Shown here one piece after another: positions 55,136 to 63,347 of a stretch of DNA of 64,000 nt. The position numbers were made by a program, and so were the translations under genes. The notes under the pieces were generated by a model. That model had not been told where the DNA came from and searched no databases. It saw only the letters and a program-made list of their open reading frames with translations. The DNA is taken from the NCBI RefSeq assembly GCF_018398875.1, contig NZ_JAGWDK010000025.1:1-64000 (forward strand), in the 5' to 3' direction. Numbering within the stretch: position 1 is the first letter of the stretch; each line of letters opens with the position of its first letter. Source of the stretch: Bradyrhizobium sp. sGM-13 (GTDB lineage: Bacteria > Pseudomonadota > Alphaproteobacteria > Rhizobiales > Xanthobacteraceae).

Positions 55136-55771
55136 CTAGTTTGGCGCGAACATCAGCTTCACAAGACTGCGAAACAACATGACCTGCCGTTCAAGTCGGC
55201 CGGGATCGTTCAGCGTCTTGGACATGATGATGGCGCCGTCGACGATGCAGGACAGCATGTCGGCGACATCGTCGAGGTCGACCGGCTCTCTCGGAGGATG
55301 GACCGCCGCGATGCCGTCGAGGATCGTGCGGAAGCGCGCGTTCCAGTCCCGCACGGATTGCGCGGTGAGATCGCGTATCTCACGGTCGAACAGCCGTTCC
55401 TGATAGCAGATGCTGGCGATCAGGCAGCCGGGATGTCCGTTCGGCAGATCCGCCATCGTTTCCGCAAGCAGCTTCAGTGAAATCAGGAACGCCTGCAGCG
55501 GATCGTCGGATAGCTGTTGGCCGCGCCCGAAGATTTCGTCGAACAGGCGATCGTTGGTTGCGACATATCGCCGGACCATCTCGCGGGCGAGCGCGTTCTT
55601 GTCCTTGAAGTGATAGAAGAAGCCGCTCTTGGTGAGGCCCGCCTCGGCGATCACTTCCTCGATCGAGGTCGCGCCGAAGCCTTTGGCGAGCACGGCCGCC
55701 TCCGCGATCTCGAGAATTCTCTCGCGGGTGGCTTCGCCCTTGCCTTTCGGGGTCTCCAAAACTGTACTCAT
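55136..55771 (-). CDS. TetR/AcrR family transcriptional regulator
   Basis: A 211-residue repressor. The TetR HTH is in the first 60 residues: ERILEIAEAAVLAKGFGATSIEEVIAEAGLTKSGFFYHFKDKNAL. The C-terminal ligand domain has YQERLFDREIRDL and a typical helical pattern (a TetR_C-type end, LVKLMFAPN). The ligand is unknown. The start is the ATG at 55771, with GGAGAAACC before it; the frame upstream to 55855 is not conserved. The start codon is centred in a 19-base imperfect palindrome that could be its own operator. Confidence 0.92.
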   Translation of the reverse strand: MSTVLETPKGKGEATRERILEIAEAAVLAKGFGATSIEEVIAEAGLTKSGFFYHFKDKNALAREMVRRYVATNDRLFDEIFGRGQQLSDDPLQAFLISLKLLAETMADLPNGHPGCLIASICYQERLFDREIRDLTAQSVRDWNARFRTILDGIAAVHPPREPVDLDDVADMLSCIVDGAIIMSKTLNDPGRLERQVMLFRSLVKLMFAPN

Positions 55772-55779
55772 GGTACGGT
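55761..55779 (-). promoter_or_regulatory. Palindrome over the TetR gene start
   Basis: ACNGTAC, five bases, GTACNGT: a 19-base inverted repeat with the ATG in its centre. This is typical of TetR-family operators, but one over the start codon would act by blocking transcription or translation early. Only the symmetry is seen. Confidence 0.45.
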
Positions 55780-55973
55780 TTCTCCACGGCCGAAAGCCGC
55801 AGGAGCTTTGCGCCCCGCCGGCAACCATTTGATTTCGTATCATTTTGCAGCTCAAGGTTCATCCGCACCACAAGCCGCCTAGGCGGCCGCGACACTATGA
55901 GGCACCAACATCGCCGGACCTGGGCGATGCGCGAGAGACGTATCGAGGTCCTCTAATTCGCGGAGATGTTGAA

Positions 55974-56930
55974 ATGGCCAAATACCGACACGCCCTGCCG
56001 CAGCGCCGCGGTGGCGTTTTCCTCACCGATGGCGGCATGGAAACCACGCTGATCTTCCACGAAGGCATGGAGCTGCCGCACTTCGCCGCCTTTGTGCTGC
56101 TGGATAGCGCCGAAGGGCGGGAAAAGCTGAAGCGGTATTATGCCGCCTATCTCGCGGTCGCGCGCGACCATGGGCTTGGCTTCGTGCTCGACAGCCCGAC
56201 ATGGCGTGCCAATCCGGATTGGGGCACCAAGCTCGGTTATGACGTGTCCGCGCTCGCTGGGATCAATGTCCGTTCGATTGCATTGCTCGAGGAGCTGCGC
56301 ACCGGCTGGGAGCGGCCAGACGCACCCTGCGTCATCAGCGGCGCCATCGGCCCGCGCGGCGACGGCTACAAGGCAGGCAACATGCAGGCCGACGAAGCCG
56401 AGGCCTATCATCGGGCACAGATTGCGGCCTTCGTCGAAGGCGGCGCTGACATGGTCACCGCCTATACCCTTAACAGCATCAATGAAGCGATCGGCATCGC
56501 GCGCGCAGCGCGGTCGCAAGCGATTCCGGTGGCGATCTCGTTCACGGTGGAGACCAATGGCCGCCTGGTGAAAGGAGAAACATTGCGTGAGGCGATCGAG
56601 ACCGTGGATCGCGAGACCGACGGTGCGCCCGAATACTTCCTGATCAACTGCGCGCACCCAACTCATTTCGAAGACGCGTTGAAGGCGGGTGAAGCCTGGA
56701 CCGAACGTATCCATGGCATCAGGGCCAACGCCTCGACAAAAAGCCATGCCGAACTCGACGAATCCGAAACGCTTGATGCGGGTGACCCGGCCGATCTCGG
56801 GCGGCGTTATGTTGCGCTCAGGAACGCGTTTCCGACGATGCGCATTCTTGGCGGCTGCTGCGGCACCGATCACCGGCACGCCGCCGCCATTTGCGAGGCG
56901 TGCGTGCCACCGCGGGCCCTCAGCGCGTGA
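55974..56930 (+). CDS. Homocysteine S-methyltransferase family protein
   Basis: A 318-residue zinc enzyme. It begins VFLTDGGMETTLIFHEGMEL. The zinc Cys are in LINCAHP and in the C-terminal GGCCGTDHRH. Family members methylate homocysteine with S-methylmethionine or betaine to make methionine. The ATG at 55974 has GGAG 9-12 bases before it; a longer frame back to 55845 is not conserved. No SAM riboswitch can be recognised in the leader. It is divergent from the TetR gene, which may control it. Confidence 0.9.
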   Translation: MAKYRHALPQRRGGVFLTDGGMETTLIFHEGMELPHFAAFVLLDSAEGREKLKRYYAAYLAVARDHGLGFVLDSPTWRANPDWGTKLGYDVSALAGINVRSIALLEELRTGWERPDAPCVISGAIGPRGDGYKAGNMQADEAEAYHRAQIAAFVEGGADMVTAYTLNSINEAIGIARAARSQAIPVAISFTVETNGRLVKGETLREAIETVDRETDGAPEYFLINCAHPTHFEDALKAGEAWTERIHGIRANASTKSHAELDESETLDAGDPADLGRRYVALRNAFPTMRILGGCCGTDHRHAAAICEACVPPRALSA

Positions 56931-56936
56931 TGCAAC

Positions 56937-56966
56937 AAAATGGCCGGGATTGTTCCCGGCCATTTT
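56937..56966. terminator. Bidirectional intrinsic terminator
   Basis: AAAATGGCCGGGA and TCCCGGCCATTTT form a perfect 13-base-pair stem around the loop TTGT. It lies between the convergent homocysteine methyltransferase and OmpA-family genes. Confidence 0.93.
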
Positions 56967-56987
56967 CATCTTGATTGCCCGCCAGGC

Positions 56988-59060
56988 TCAGCGCGGCGGC
57001 GCGGTGCCGGGCGGGGGCGGCGGCAGCGACGCCTGCCCGCCGCTGAGCAGCGGCGTGATATTGCGGATGGTGACGCGCCGGTTGATCGGGCTCGGCCCGT
57101 CGATCTGCTCCTTCAGATACTGCTCGCCATAGCCCTGCGACGTCAGGTTTTCCGCCGGCACGTTGAACTGCTGCGTCAGCAGGGTGGCGGCGGATTCGGC
57201 ACGGCGGTCCGACAGCGACAGATTGTCGACGTCGTTTCCGACCGCGTCGGTGTGGCCCTCGATCAGGAATACCGCACGCGGATTTTGCTGGATTGCGCGG
57301 TTGAGGCCATCGGCGATCACCTGCAGCTTCGCCGCCTGATCGGACGGGATTTCCCACGATCCGGTTTCGAAGTTGATGGTGTTGACGTCGATGCTCGGCA
57401 TGCGTTGGCGCACGGTCGGGCTGTAACGGATTTCGTCCAGTGAATAACGCCGTTCGATCCGTTCCACCGGCGGCGCCATCAAGGTGTCGTAGATCACCTC
57501 CGGCTCCGCCTCCTCGGCATCGACGATGTAGCGGTTATACGGGATGCGTATCGTCGGCGGCGGCAGCGCGACGAAGAAGCCGCCGGTCGCCCGCGGATCG
57601 CGGTAGCTGTTGTCGATGATGATGATCTCGCGGCCGCGCTCGTCGCGGCGGATACGCCGCAGCAATTGGCCATCGCGGCCCATCACCGTGATCACCTGGG
57701 TGCCGTCGGGTCTGATGACGACAGTGCGGGTCTCGCCGCCGACGGTCTGGGTCTGGATGTCGCGCGCGCCGTAGCGGAAGCGCTCGACCTCGTTGTGACG
57801 GACATAGGCCTGTCCGCCGGGATCGCGAACGATGATCCGGCCCGGTTCGGTGATGACCGTGCGGCCGCCTTCCTGAACTTCGCGACGCTGGCCGCGGAAG
57901 TCGTCGAGGCGCTGCGGCCCTGTAGCCCGAGTGCCCGGGGCGATCGCCCTGAGCCCCTCCTGGGTCGGAGGAGGCGCCGGCAGTGGTGCCGTGACCTGCG
58001 GCGCACGCTGGAATGCCGGCGCGACCGTCGGCGGCGCGTTCTGGACCCGGCCTGCCGGCGGCGTGGCGGCCGGGGCACCGGGCACGGCGGTTGGCGCCGC
58101 GGGAGCGGTCGTGGTGCCGGGAGCCGCCGGAGTGCCAGCAGCCGGGGGCGCCGTCGGCGCGGGTGTCGCGGCCGGCGCCGTTGCAGCGGGGGCGCCGGGA
58201 GCCGGCGCGCCGGGACGACCCGTCGGTGGCGTTGGCGCCGGCGTTGGCGCACCCGCGGCCGGCGGCGGTGCGCCGGGGCGTCCCTGCGGTGTCGCTGGCG
58301 CAGTCGTCGGAGCGCCCGCCGCCGGAGGCGTCGTCGGGGTCGGGGTGCCCGCGGCTGGTGGCGTCGTGGGCGGCGCGCCGGGCCGCGCCGGCGGCGCGGT
58401 TGTGGTTCCGCCGGGCGGTGGAGTCGTCGGCGGCGACGCGGCCGGAGCCGGCGTCGGCGAAGGTCTCGCACCGGCTGCCGGGGGTGGCGGCACGGGAGAC
58501 GGCGTCCCCTTCTGAGCGGAAGGCGGCGTAGGCGTGGGCGTCGGCGCCGCCGGCTGCTTCGGCGCGGTGGGAGCTGCCGCTGGTGGCGGAGGCGGCGGTG
58601 GGGTCGGACGCGCAGGCGCCGCCGCGGGAGGTGGCGGTGTCGGAGTGGGACGCGCGGGCGCGGCCGCAGGAGGCGGCGGCGGAGGCGGTGTTGGACGCGG
58701 CGGCGCGGCTGCCGGAGGGGGTGGCGCCGGCGTTGGACGTGGTGGCGGTGCAGCCGCCGGTGGCGGGGGCGGCGGAGCCTGGCGTGGCGGTGGGGCAGCC
58801 GCCGGCGGCGGTGGGGCAGGCGTCGGGCGCGGAGGCGACGCCGCGGCGGGAGGCGGCGGAGTAGGCGCCGGTCGAGTGGGGGCGGCCGCCGGCGGCGGGG
58901 CGCCCGGCGCTCCCTTTGGCGGCTGCCCCTTGGGTCTGCCTTCCTCTTCCTTGGCTTGCGCCAGGACAAGCGGAGCGGTCTGGGCATGCGATGCGGAGCT
59001 CGCTAGCTGCGTTACCGACAGGGCAGTTGTGGCAAGCAGCGCGATGCGAAGGTTTGTCAT
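56988..59060 (-). CDS. OmpA family protein with very Pro-rich N-terminal region
   Basis: A 690-residue envelope protein. A Sec signal (RIALLATTALSVTQLASSAS, then HAQ) is followed by about 330 residues that are nearly all Pro, Ala, Thr and Gly, built on units such as PPPPAAAP[APR]RPTP. A mid region (about 370-560) has a repeated RxRDP/RYGARD-type beta segment. The C-terminal OmpA domain reads INFETGSWEIPSDQAAKL, LIEGHTDAVGNDVDNLSLSDRRAE, and LTSQGYGEQY. OmpA domains bind peptidoglycan. The Pro-rich part would span the periplasm. The tandem DNA repeats make copy-number variation likely. Confidence 0.9.
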   Translation of the reverse strand: MTNLRIALLATTALSVTQLASSASHAQTAPLVLAQAKEEEGRPKGQPPKGAPGAPPPAAAPTRPAPTPPPPAAASPPRPTPAPPPPAAAPPPRQAPPPPPPAAAPPPRPTPAPPPPAAAPPRPTPPPPPPPAAAPARPTPTPPPPAAAPARPTPPPPPPPAAAPTAPKQPAAPTPTPTPPSAQKGTPSPVPPPPAAGARPSPTPAPAASPPTTPPPGGTTTAPPARPGAPPTTPPAAGTPTPTTPPAAGAPTTAPATPQGRPGAPPPAAGAPTPAPTPPTGRPGAPAPGAPAATAPAATPAPTAPPAAGTPAAPGTTTAPAAPTAVPGAPAATPPAGRVQNAPPTVAPAFQRAPQVTAPLPAPPPTQEGLRAIAPGTRATGPQRLDDFRGQRREVQEGGRTVITEPGRIIVRDPGGQAYVRHNEVERFRYGARDIQTQTVGGETRTVVIRPDGTQVITVMGRDGQLLRRIRRDERGREIIIIDNSYRDPRATGGFFVALPPPTIRIPYNRYIVDAEEAEPEVIYDTLMAPPVERIERRYSLDEIRYSPTVRQRMPSIDVNTINFETGSWEIPSDQAAKLQVIADGLNRAIQQNPRAVFLIEGHTDAVGNDVDNLSLSDRRAESAATLLTQQFNVPAENLTSQGYGEQYLKEQIDGPSPINRRVTIRNITPLLSGGQASLPPPPPGTAPPR

Positions 59061-59274
59061 GATGTCCTTTGGTCCCCGGAAAAGGCCTGGCAGTAGAAAA
59101 GGCCTGGCAGTAACGGAAGTGCCGTATTGAGGTATCAGTTGGTCGATCAGCAGCTAATCATTAGGCCGGATTGTGGCGGCTTACAAATCTCCCGTAGCTT
59201 TTTATTTCATGAAAGCAAAGGGTTGCATGGCCCCTCGTTCATTGCGCGTTCAGATGGTGCTTTCAAAGTTTGTT

Positions 59275-59505
59275 TCATTCGGTTTCCGGATCGGTGGCTG
59301 GGTTAGGCGTTCGCGGGCCATTAGGCCCACGCACCGGTAGCTCGTCTGGCATTTCGCCCGGCAATTCCCGCGGCTGGGGTGGCCGGCCCGGTTCATGTAC
59401 CGGTGGCGGCACCTCCGGACGAGGACGGCCCGGTGGCTCCTCGCGCGGCGGCTCGGTCGGTTGTCCTGGTGTCGCCGGCGGTACTTCCGGCGGTTCGATC
59501 GGCAT
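59275..59505 (-). CDS. Small Pro-rich protein
   Basis: A 76-residue protein of Pro, Glu, Arg and Gly (MPIEPPEVPPATPGQPTEPP and so on) with no signal peptide or membrane helix. It lies just upstream of the OmpA-family gene on the same strand. GGGAG is 6 bases before the ATG at 59505, which supports translation; a GTG one codon earlier is also open. The composition alone cannot exclude a chance frame, because the opposite strand is also open. The function is unknown. Confidence 0.55.
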   Translation of the reverse strand: MPIEPPEVPPATPGQPTEPPREEPPGRPRPEVPPPVHEPGRPPQPRELPGEMPDELPVRGPNGPRTPNPATDPETE

Positions 59506-59588
59506 CACGTCTCCCGGACTACAAGTTCCGGGAACGACAACGGCGACGGCGGCGCCAAGTTCCCACGTGATCCAATAATGGAACCGGG

Positions 59589-59975
59589 CTACTCGGGCGC
59601 GTGGCAGACGGCCTCGATGTTGTGGCCGTCCGGATCGAGCACGAACGCGCCGTAATAGTTCGGATGATAGATCGCGCGGATCCCGGGCGGACCGTTGTCG
59701 CGCCCGCCCGCGGCCATAGCTGCCTCGTAGAAGGCATCAACCGTGGCGCGGTCCTTCGCCACGATCGCGACATGCAGCGGCTTGTCCATTCCGCCCTCGC
59801 CGCCGATCCAGAAATCGGGCTTGCCATTGGCGCCGACACCTGCGGCGGGCTCCTCGCCGGGGCGGTCCTGCTTGACTTCCATCACCAGGGTGTAGTCGAG
59901 CGGCGCCAGGGCTTTCAGATAGAAGGCCTTCGAGCGCTCATAATCCGAAACCGGAAATCCGATGTGGTCGATCAT
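59589..59975 (-). CDS. VOC family protein (glyoxalase-like)
   Basis: A 128-residue protein of two beta-alpha-beta-beta-beta units. Metal-ligand candidates are the His in MIDHIGFPVSDYERSK (start), the His in PLHVAIVAKDR, and the Glu in DPDGHNIEAVCH. The family includes glyoxalase I and antibiotic-binding proteins, so the substrate is open. AGGAG is 6-7 bases before the ATG at 59975. It lies between the small Pro-rich gene and the FkbM gene on the same strand. Confidence 0.9.
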   Translation of the reverse strand: MIDHIGFPVSDYERSKAFYLKALAPLDYTLVMEVKQDRPGEEPAAGVGANGKPDFWIGGEGGMDKPLHVAIVAKDRATVDAFYEAAMAAGGRDNGPPGIRAIYHPNYYGAFVLDPDGHNIEAVCHAPE

Positions 59976-60017
59976 CAAGCTCTCCTGCGGTTTGAGAGAT
60001 GGGTTTGCAACGGAAAT

Positions 60018-60878
60018 TCAGCCTCGCGCCAACAGCGTGTTGCTGCGGGTCTTGCCGGTCTCGGGATAACCCCGCGAGCGCATGTCGGCGATGCAGTCTT
60101 GCTGCCATTCGTCCTTCGACAGATGCTCGATCACGATCGCGCGCGGCCACAGCGTTTGCGGCGCCTCGGCGAAGAAGCCGGTTAGCACGCGATCCTCAAA
60201 TCCTTCGACGTCGATCTTGAGCGCGTCGACGCGCGAGACACCGGCCTCCTCGAGGATGCGCTGCAGCCGCAGCGACGGCACCTTGATCGCCTTGCCGGAG
60301 GCCTCGCTTGATACGATGTGGCTGGCGCCGAGATTGTCGCCATCGGTTTCGATCATCAACTCGCCATCGGCGGGACCGGCGGCGGCCGCGACGAGCCGCA
60401 CCTGCCTGTAGCCGGAGGCCGCGTTGTTGAAGGCGAGCCGTGCATGAGTGACCGGGTGCGGTTCGATTGCGATCACCTTGCCGCCGGCGCCGACATGGCG
60501 CGCCAGCGCAAGCGCATAGGTACCGACATTGGCGCCGACATCGACGAATACACCGCCGGCGGGCACATGCGTGCGGAGAAAATTCAGTTCTTCGAGATTG
60601 TAGTCGGGATTGAACAGCGCGCCGCGCTCGGTGGCGCTCGCCTGATGATAGAAGCGGAACGAAGCGCCTTGGTATTGCACGTCGACGGGCCCTGTCCGCA
60701 ACAGGTTCACCAGCCGCGACAGCATCGGCCGGAACGCACCGCGTTTCAGCCGCGAGCGGTGGGCCAGCGCGATGATGGCGGCCTGTGCGGCATTCGGGGC
60801 GAACGCGCCGAACGGCGCGGGCGAAGGGTCGTTATCGGGCGTCAAACGGTGGTCCTCGGGTAGAAGCGGCGCATGCAT
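60018..60878 (-). CDS. FkbM family methyltransferase
   Basis: A methyltransferase of about 286 residues. The SAM site is VFVDVGANVGTYALALARHV. Then come AIEPHPVTHARLAFN and the family block VDALKIDVEGFEDRVLTG. It may modify a polysaccharide or glycolipid. The start is uncertain: ATG at 60878 (MHAPLLPED) has no good ribosome site, while ATG at 60908 has one (AGGGG) but that lies in a repeat element. No polysaccharide cluster is near. The C-terminus GYPETGKTRSNTLLARG is typical. Confidence 0.85.
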   Translation of the reverse strand: MHAPLLPEDHRLTPDNDPSPAPFGAFAPNAAQAAIIALAHRSRLKRGAFRPMLSRLVNLLRTGPVDVQYQGASFRFYHQASATERGALFNPDYNLEELNFLRTHVPAGGVFVDVGANVGTYALALARHVGAGGKVIAIEPHPVTHARLAFNNAASGYRQVRLVAAAAGPADGELMIETDGDNLGASHIVSSEASGKAIKVPSLRLQRILEEAGVSRVDALKIDVEGFEDRVLTGFFAEAPQTLWPRAIVIEHLSKDEWQQDCIADMRSRGYPETGKTRSNTLLARG

Positions 60879-60909
60879 AGCCGGTTTTGCACGCGACTCC
60901 AACGACATC

Positions 60910-61031
60910 CGTCGCCCCTGCGAAAGCAGGGGCCGATACGCCGCGGCTTCGCGATTTGGGGCGGTCGGAGTTGATACTCGCCGCATAATCAAGGCTGGTG
61001 GTTATGGGTCCCTGCGTTCGCAGGGACGACG
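60910..61031. repeat. Two CCCTGCG-type palindromes flanking a spacer
   Basis: CGCCCCTGCGAAAGCAGGGGC at the left and GTCCCTGCGTTCGCAGGGACG at the right are palindromes of the same kind, in the gap between the FkbM and ABC transporter genes. The left one covers a possible alternative start of the FkbM gene. Confidence 0.75.
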
Positions 61032-61047
61032 GGGATCTTTTGTCGTC

Positions 61048-63042
61048 TCACGCCGCATTCTTTGTCCCCTTCCGATGGCGCAGGAAACGGCCGAGCAGGC
61101 GTTGTCTGCCCTTGCGTGGAATCAGGTCGACGTCACTGACCAACTTGGCGCCGCCCTTGCGTCGCTCCAGCACGATCTTGCGGCTGTGGAACGCCTCCAA
61201 CTCGGCGCGATGGGCGACGCTGACGATGGTGGCGTTCGGCAATTCCTTGATGACGAGCTCCATCATCTTGTCCTGGCTCTTTTCGTCGAGCGCCGACGTC
61301 GCCTCGTCCAGCACCACGATGTCGGGGTTGTGCAGCAACAGCCGCGCAAACGCCAGCCGCTGCTTTTCGCCGCCGGATAACGTCTGGTCCCATGGTCCCT
61401 CTTCCTCGATCTTCTCTTTGAGATGGTCGAGGCCGACCTTGTGCAGGGCGTCGCAGATCTGTTCGGTGAGCCAGTCCTCGGCGGCGCCGGGATAGGTAAT
61501 CGCGCGGCGCAGCGTGCCGGTGGGGATGTAGGATTTCTGCGGCAGCATGAAGAGCCGGCGATCGGGATGAAAATTGACGCTGCCGCCGCCCCATGGCCAC
61601 AGCCCCGCCAGCGCGCGAACCAGCGTGCTCTTGCCCGTGCCGGATTCGCCGGCCACCAGCAGTCGCTCGCCGGGTTCGATCACCACTTCGGTCTCGTCGA
61701 CCACGGCGGTGCCATCGTCGAGCGACACCGAGAGATCGTTGAGGCTCAGCATGGCGCCGCCTTCCGTCATCCCACGCTGGATGCGGCCGATGCCGTCGCC
61801 CTGCTCGGCGCGCTCCAGGCCATCGAGCGACATCATCAGCGAAGCGATGCGGCGCGCGCAGGCGTTCCAGTCGGCCAGCCGGGGATAATTGTCGACCAGC
61901 CAGCCGAACGCGGTTTGCACGATGGTGAAGGCGGATGCCGCCTGCATCACCTGGCCCAGCGTCATGCTGCCCTCGAGAAATTTTGGCGCGCATAATAATA
62001 TCGGAACCACCGGCGCGATGAGGCTCGATCCCTGCGACACCAGCGTGGTGCGCATGTGCTGGCCGGCGAGCCGCGCCCATTGCTGCAGCACTTTTGAAAA
62101 GGTCTTGTTGATGCCGTCGCGCTCTTCCTCTTCGCCGCCGAGCAGCGCGATGCTCTCGCCGTTCTCGCGCACGCGGGTCAGGACGTAGCGGTATTCGGCC
62201 TCGGCCTGGTTCTTGTTTTCGGATACCTGCACGAAGCTTCGCCCGATCGCCGTGATCGAGCCCGAAGCGATCGCAGCGTAGATGATCGCGGCGATCACGA
62301 GGAAGCCGGGGATTGTGACCGTCGTGCCGGCCAGCGTGATCGTGAGCGCGCCGCCGATGGTCCAGAGCACCACGATGAAGGTGGCGGCTGACAGAAATGC
62401 TGATGTGACGCCGGCGACGAAATCCACCGGCGAATCGGTCGCGATCCGCAAATCCTCCGCGATGCGGTATTCGGGATTCTGATGATCGCCGCCGACCAGG
62501 TTGAGTTGATAGTAGCGGCCGTTGGCTAGCCAGCGCGAGATCACCGCATTCGTGAGCCAGGCACGCCAGCGCCGTTGAATGCCCATGCGGGCAAACACCT
62601 GGGCCACGCCGAGCAACGCGCTGCCGATGGCGAGCGGGAAGAACACCGCGGCGAGATAATACACGGTGGCGGAGTCGCGCTTCTCGATGGCGTCGAAGAT
62701 CGCGCGATTCCAGACATTGATGCCGTATTGAAAGGCGACATGGCCGACGATCAGGAGCGACAACCCGATCGACAGCAGCCACGCCAGCCGGTCGCCGCCA
62801 CTGCCCCAATAGCCGCGCGCGCTGATCCAGAACCGCGTCAGCAGATAATTTTTGCGGGCCTGCTCGGCCTCCTCCGGAGACAATTCCGGATCGGGCTCGA
62901 CGACCTCCGGCGGCGGCGGTTCGACACGTTCGCCGCCTTCCGCCGTGACGTCGACGAACTCTGATTTTTCTTCGGACTCAGGGAGTTTCTTTGCCGAGGA
63001 TTTTTTGGCGGTTGGCTTTGACTTTGTGTCGGATCCGGCCAT
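61048..63042 (-). CDS. ABC transporter, fused permease and ATPase (SbmA/BacA-like, YddA type)
   Basis: A 664-residue inner membrane half-transporter. A basic and acidic N-terminal tail of about 75 residues is followed by the ABC_membrane_2-type domain (about 80-380; RLAWLLSIGLSLLIVGHVAFQYG, then NAVISRWLANGRYYQL). The ATPase has Walker A GESGTGKST, signature LSGGEKQRLAFARLL and Walker B VVLDEATSALDE. Relatives include BacA and SbmA, which move peptides or very-long-chain lipids in rhizobia. It has no periplasmic binding partner. The ribosome site is weak. The function in symbiosis is not known. Confidence 0.93.
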   Translation of the reverse strand: MAGSDTKSKPTAKKSSAKKLPESEEKSEFVDVTAEGGERVEPPPPEVVEPDPELSPEEAEQARKNYLLTRFWISARGYWGSGGDRLAWLLSIGLSLLIVGHVAFQYGINVWNRAIFDAIEKRDSATVYYLAAVFFPLAIGSALLGVAQVFARMGIQRRWRAWLTNAVISRWLANGRYYQLNLVGGDHQNPEYRIAEDLRIATDSPVDFVAGVTSAFLSAATFIVVLWTIGGALTITLAGTTVTIPGFLVIAAIIYAAIASGSITAIGRSFVQVSENKNQAEAEYRYVLTRVRENGESIALLGGEEEERDGINKTFSKVLQQWARLAGQHMRTTLVSQGSSLIAPVVPILLCAPKFLEGSMTLGQVMQAASAFTIVQTAFGWLVDNYPRLADWNACARRIASLMMSLDGLERAEQGDGIGRIQRGMTEGGAMLSLNDLSVSLDDGTAVVDETEVVIEPGERLLVAGESGTGKSTLVRALAGLWPWGGGSVNFHPDRRLFMLPQKSYIPTGTLRRAITYPGAAEDWLTEQICDALHKVGLDHLKEKIEEEGPWDQTLSGGEKQRLAFARLLLHNPDIVVLDEATSALDEKSQDKMMELVIKELPNATIVSVAHRAELEAFHSRKIVLERRKGGAKLVSDVDLIPRKGRQRLLGRFLRHRKGTKNAA

Positions 63043-63156
63043 GGCCCAACAACGCGAGGGAAATCAGATGGTTCCCGCTGGTTCTGTCTGCTCGCAATGA
63101 CCTGGAAACACCGATGCTAATCGTCTGCACTTGCAACGGCCGCACACGCGCTTCAT

Positions 63157-63296
63157 CTCTCCCGCTTGCGGGGTCGAGACGAGCGAAGCTCGCTCTTGGG
63201 TCGGCGCGAAGCGCCGGGTGGGGGCTCCCTCCACTCGGGCAGTGTCGCCCGCGGAGACACCCCCACCCCAGCCCTCCCCCGCAAGTGGGAGAGGGA
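63157..63296. repeat. Composite inverted repeat, CTCTCCCGCTTGCGGGG family
   Basis: CTCTCCCGCTTGCGGGG at the left mirrors CCCCCGCAAGTGGGAGAG at the right, enclosing TCGGCGCGAAGCGCCGGG. It fills the 305-base gap between the ABC transporter and histidine kinase genes. I see no coding sequence in it. Confidence 0.75.
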
Positions 63297-63347
63297 GCGC
63301 ACCTTCTTCTTGGTCGCGATCAAATCTAATTTCATCATTGCTTTAGA

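Noticed and set aside
55772..55973. SAM riboswitch ahead of the homocysteine methyltransferase gene
   Set aside because: I could not match any known SAM-responsive fold. The leader is short and shared with the TetR promoter.
57666..59006. Long plus-strand reading frame opposite the OmpA-family gene
   Set aside because: It is Arg/Gly-rich, the mirror of the Pro-rich codons on the other strand, and has no ribosome site or domain. It is a compositional shadow.
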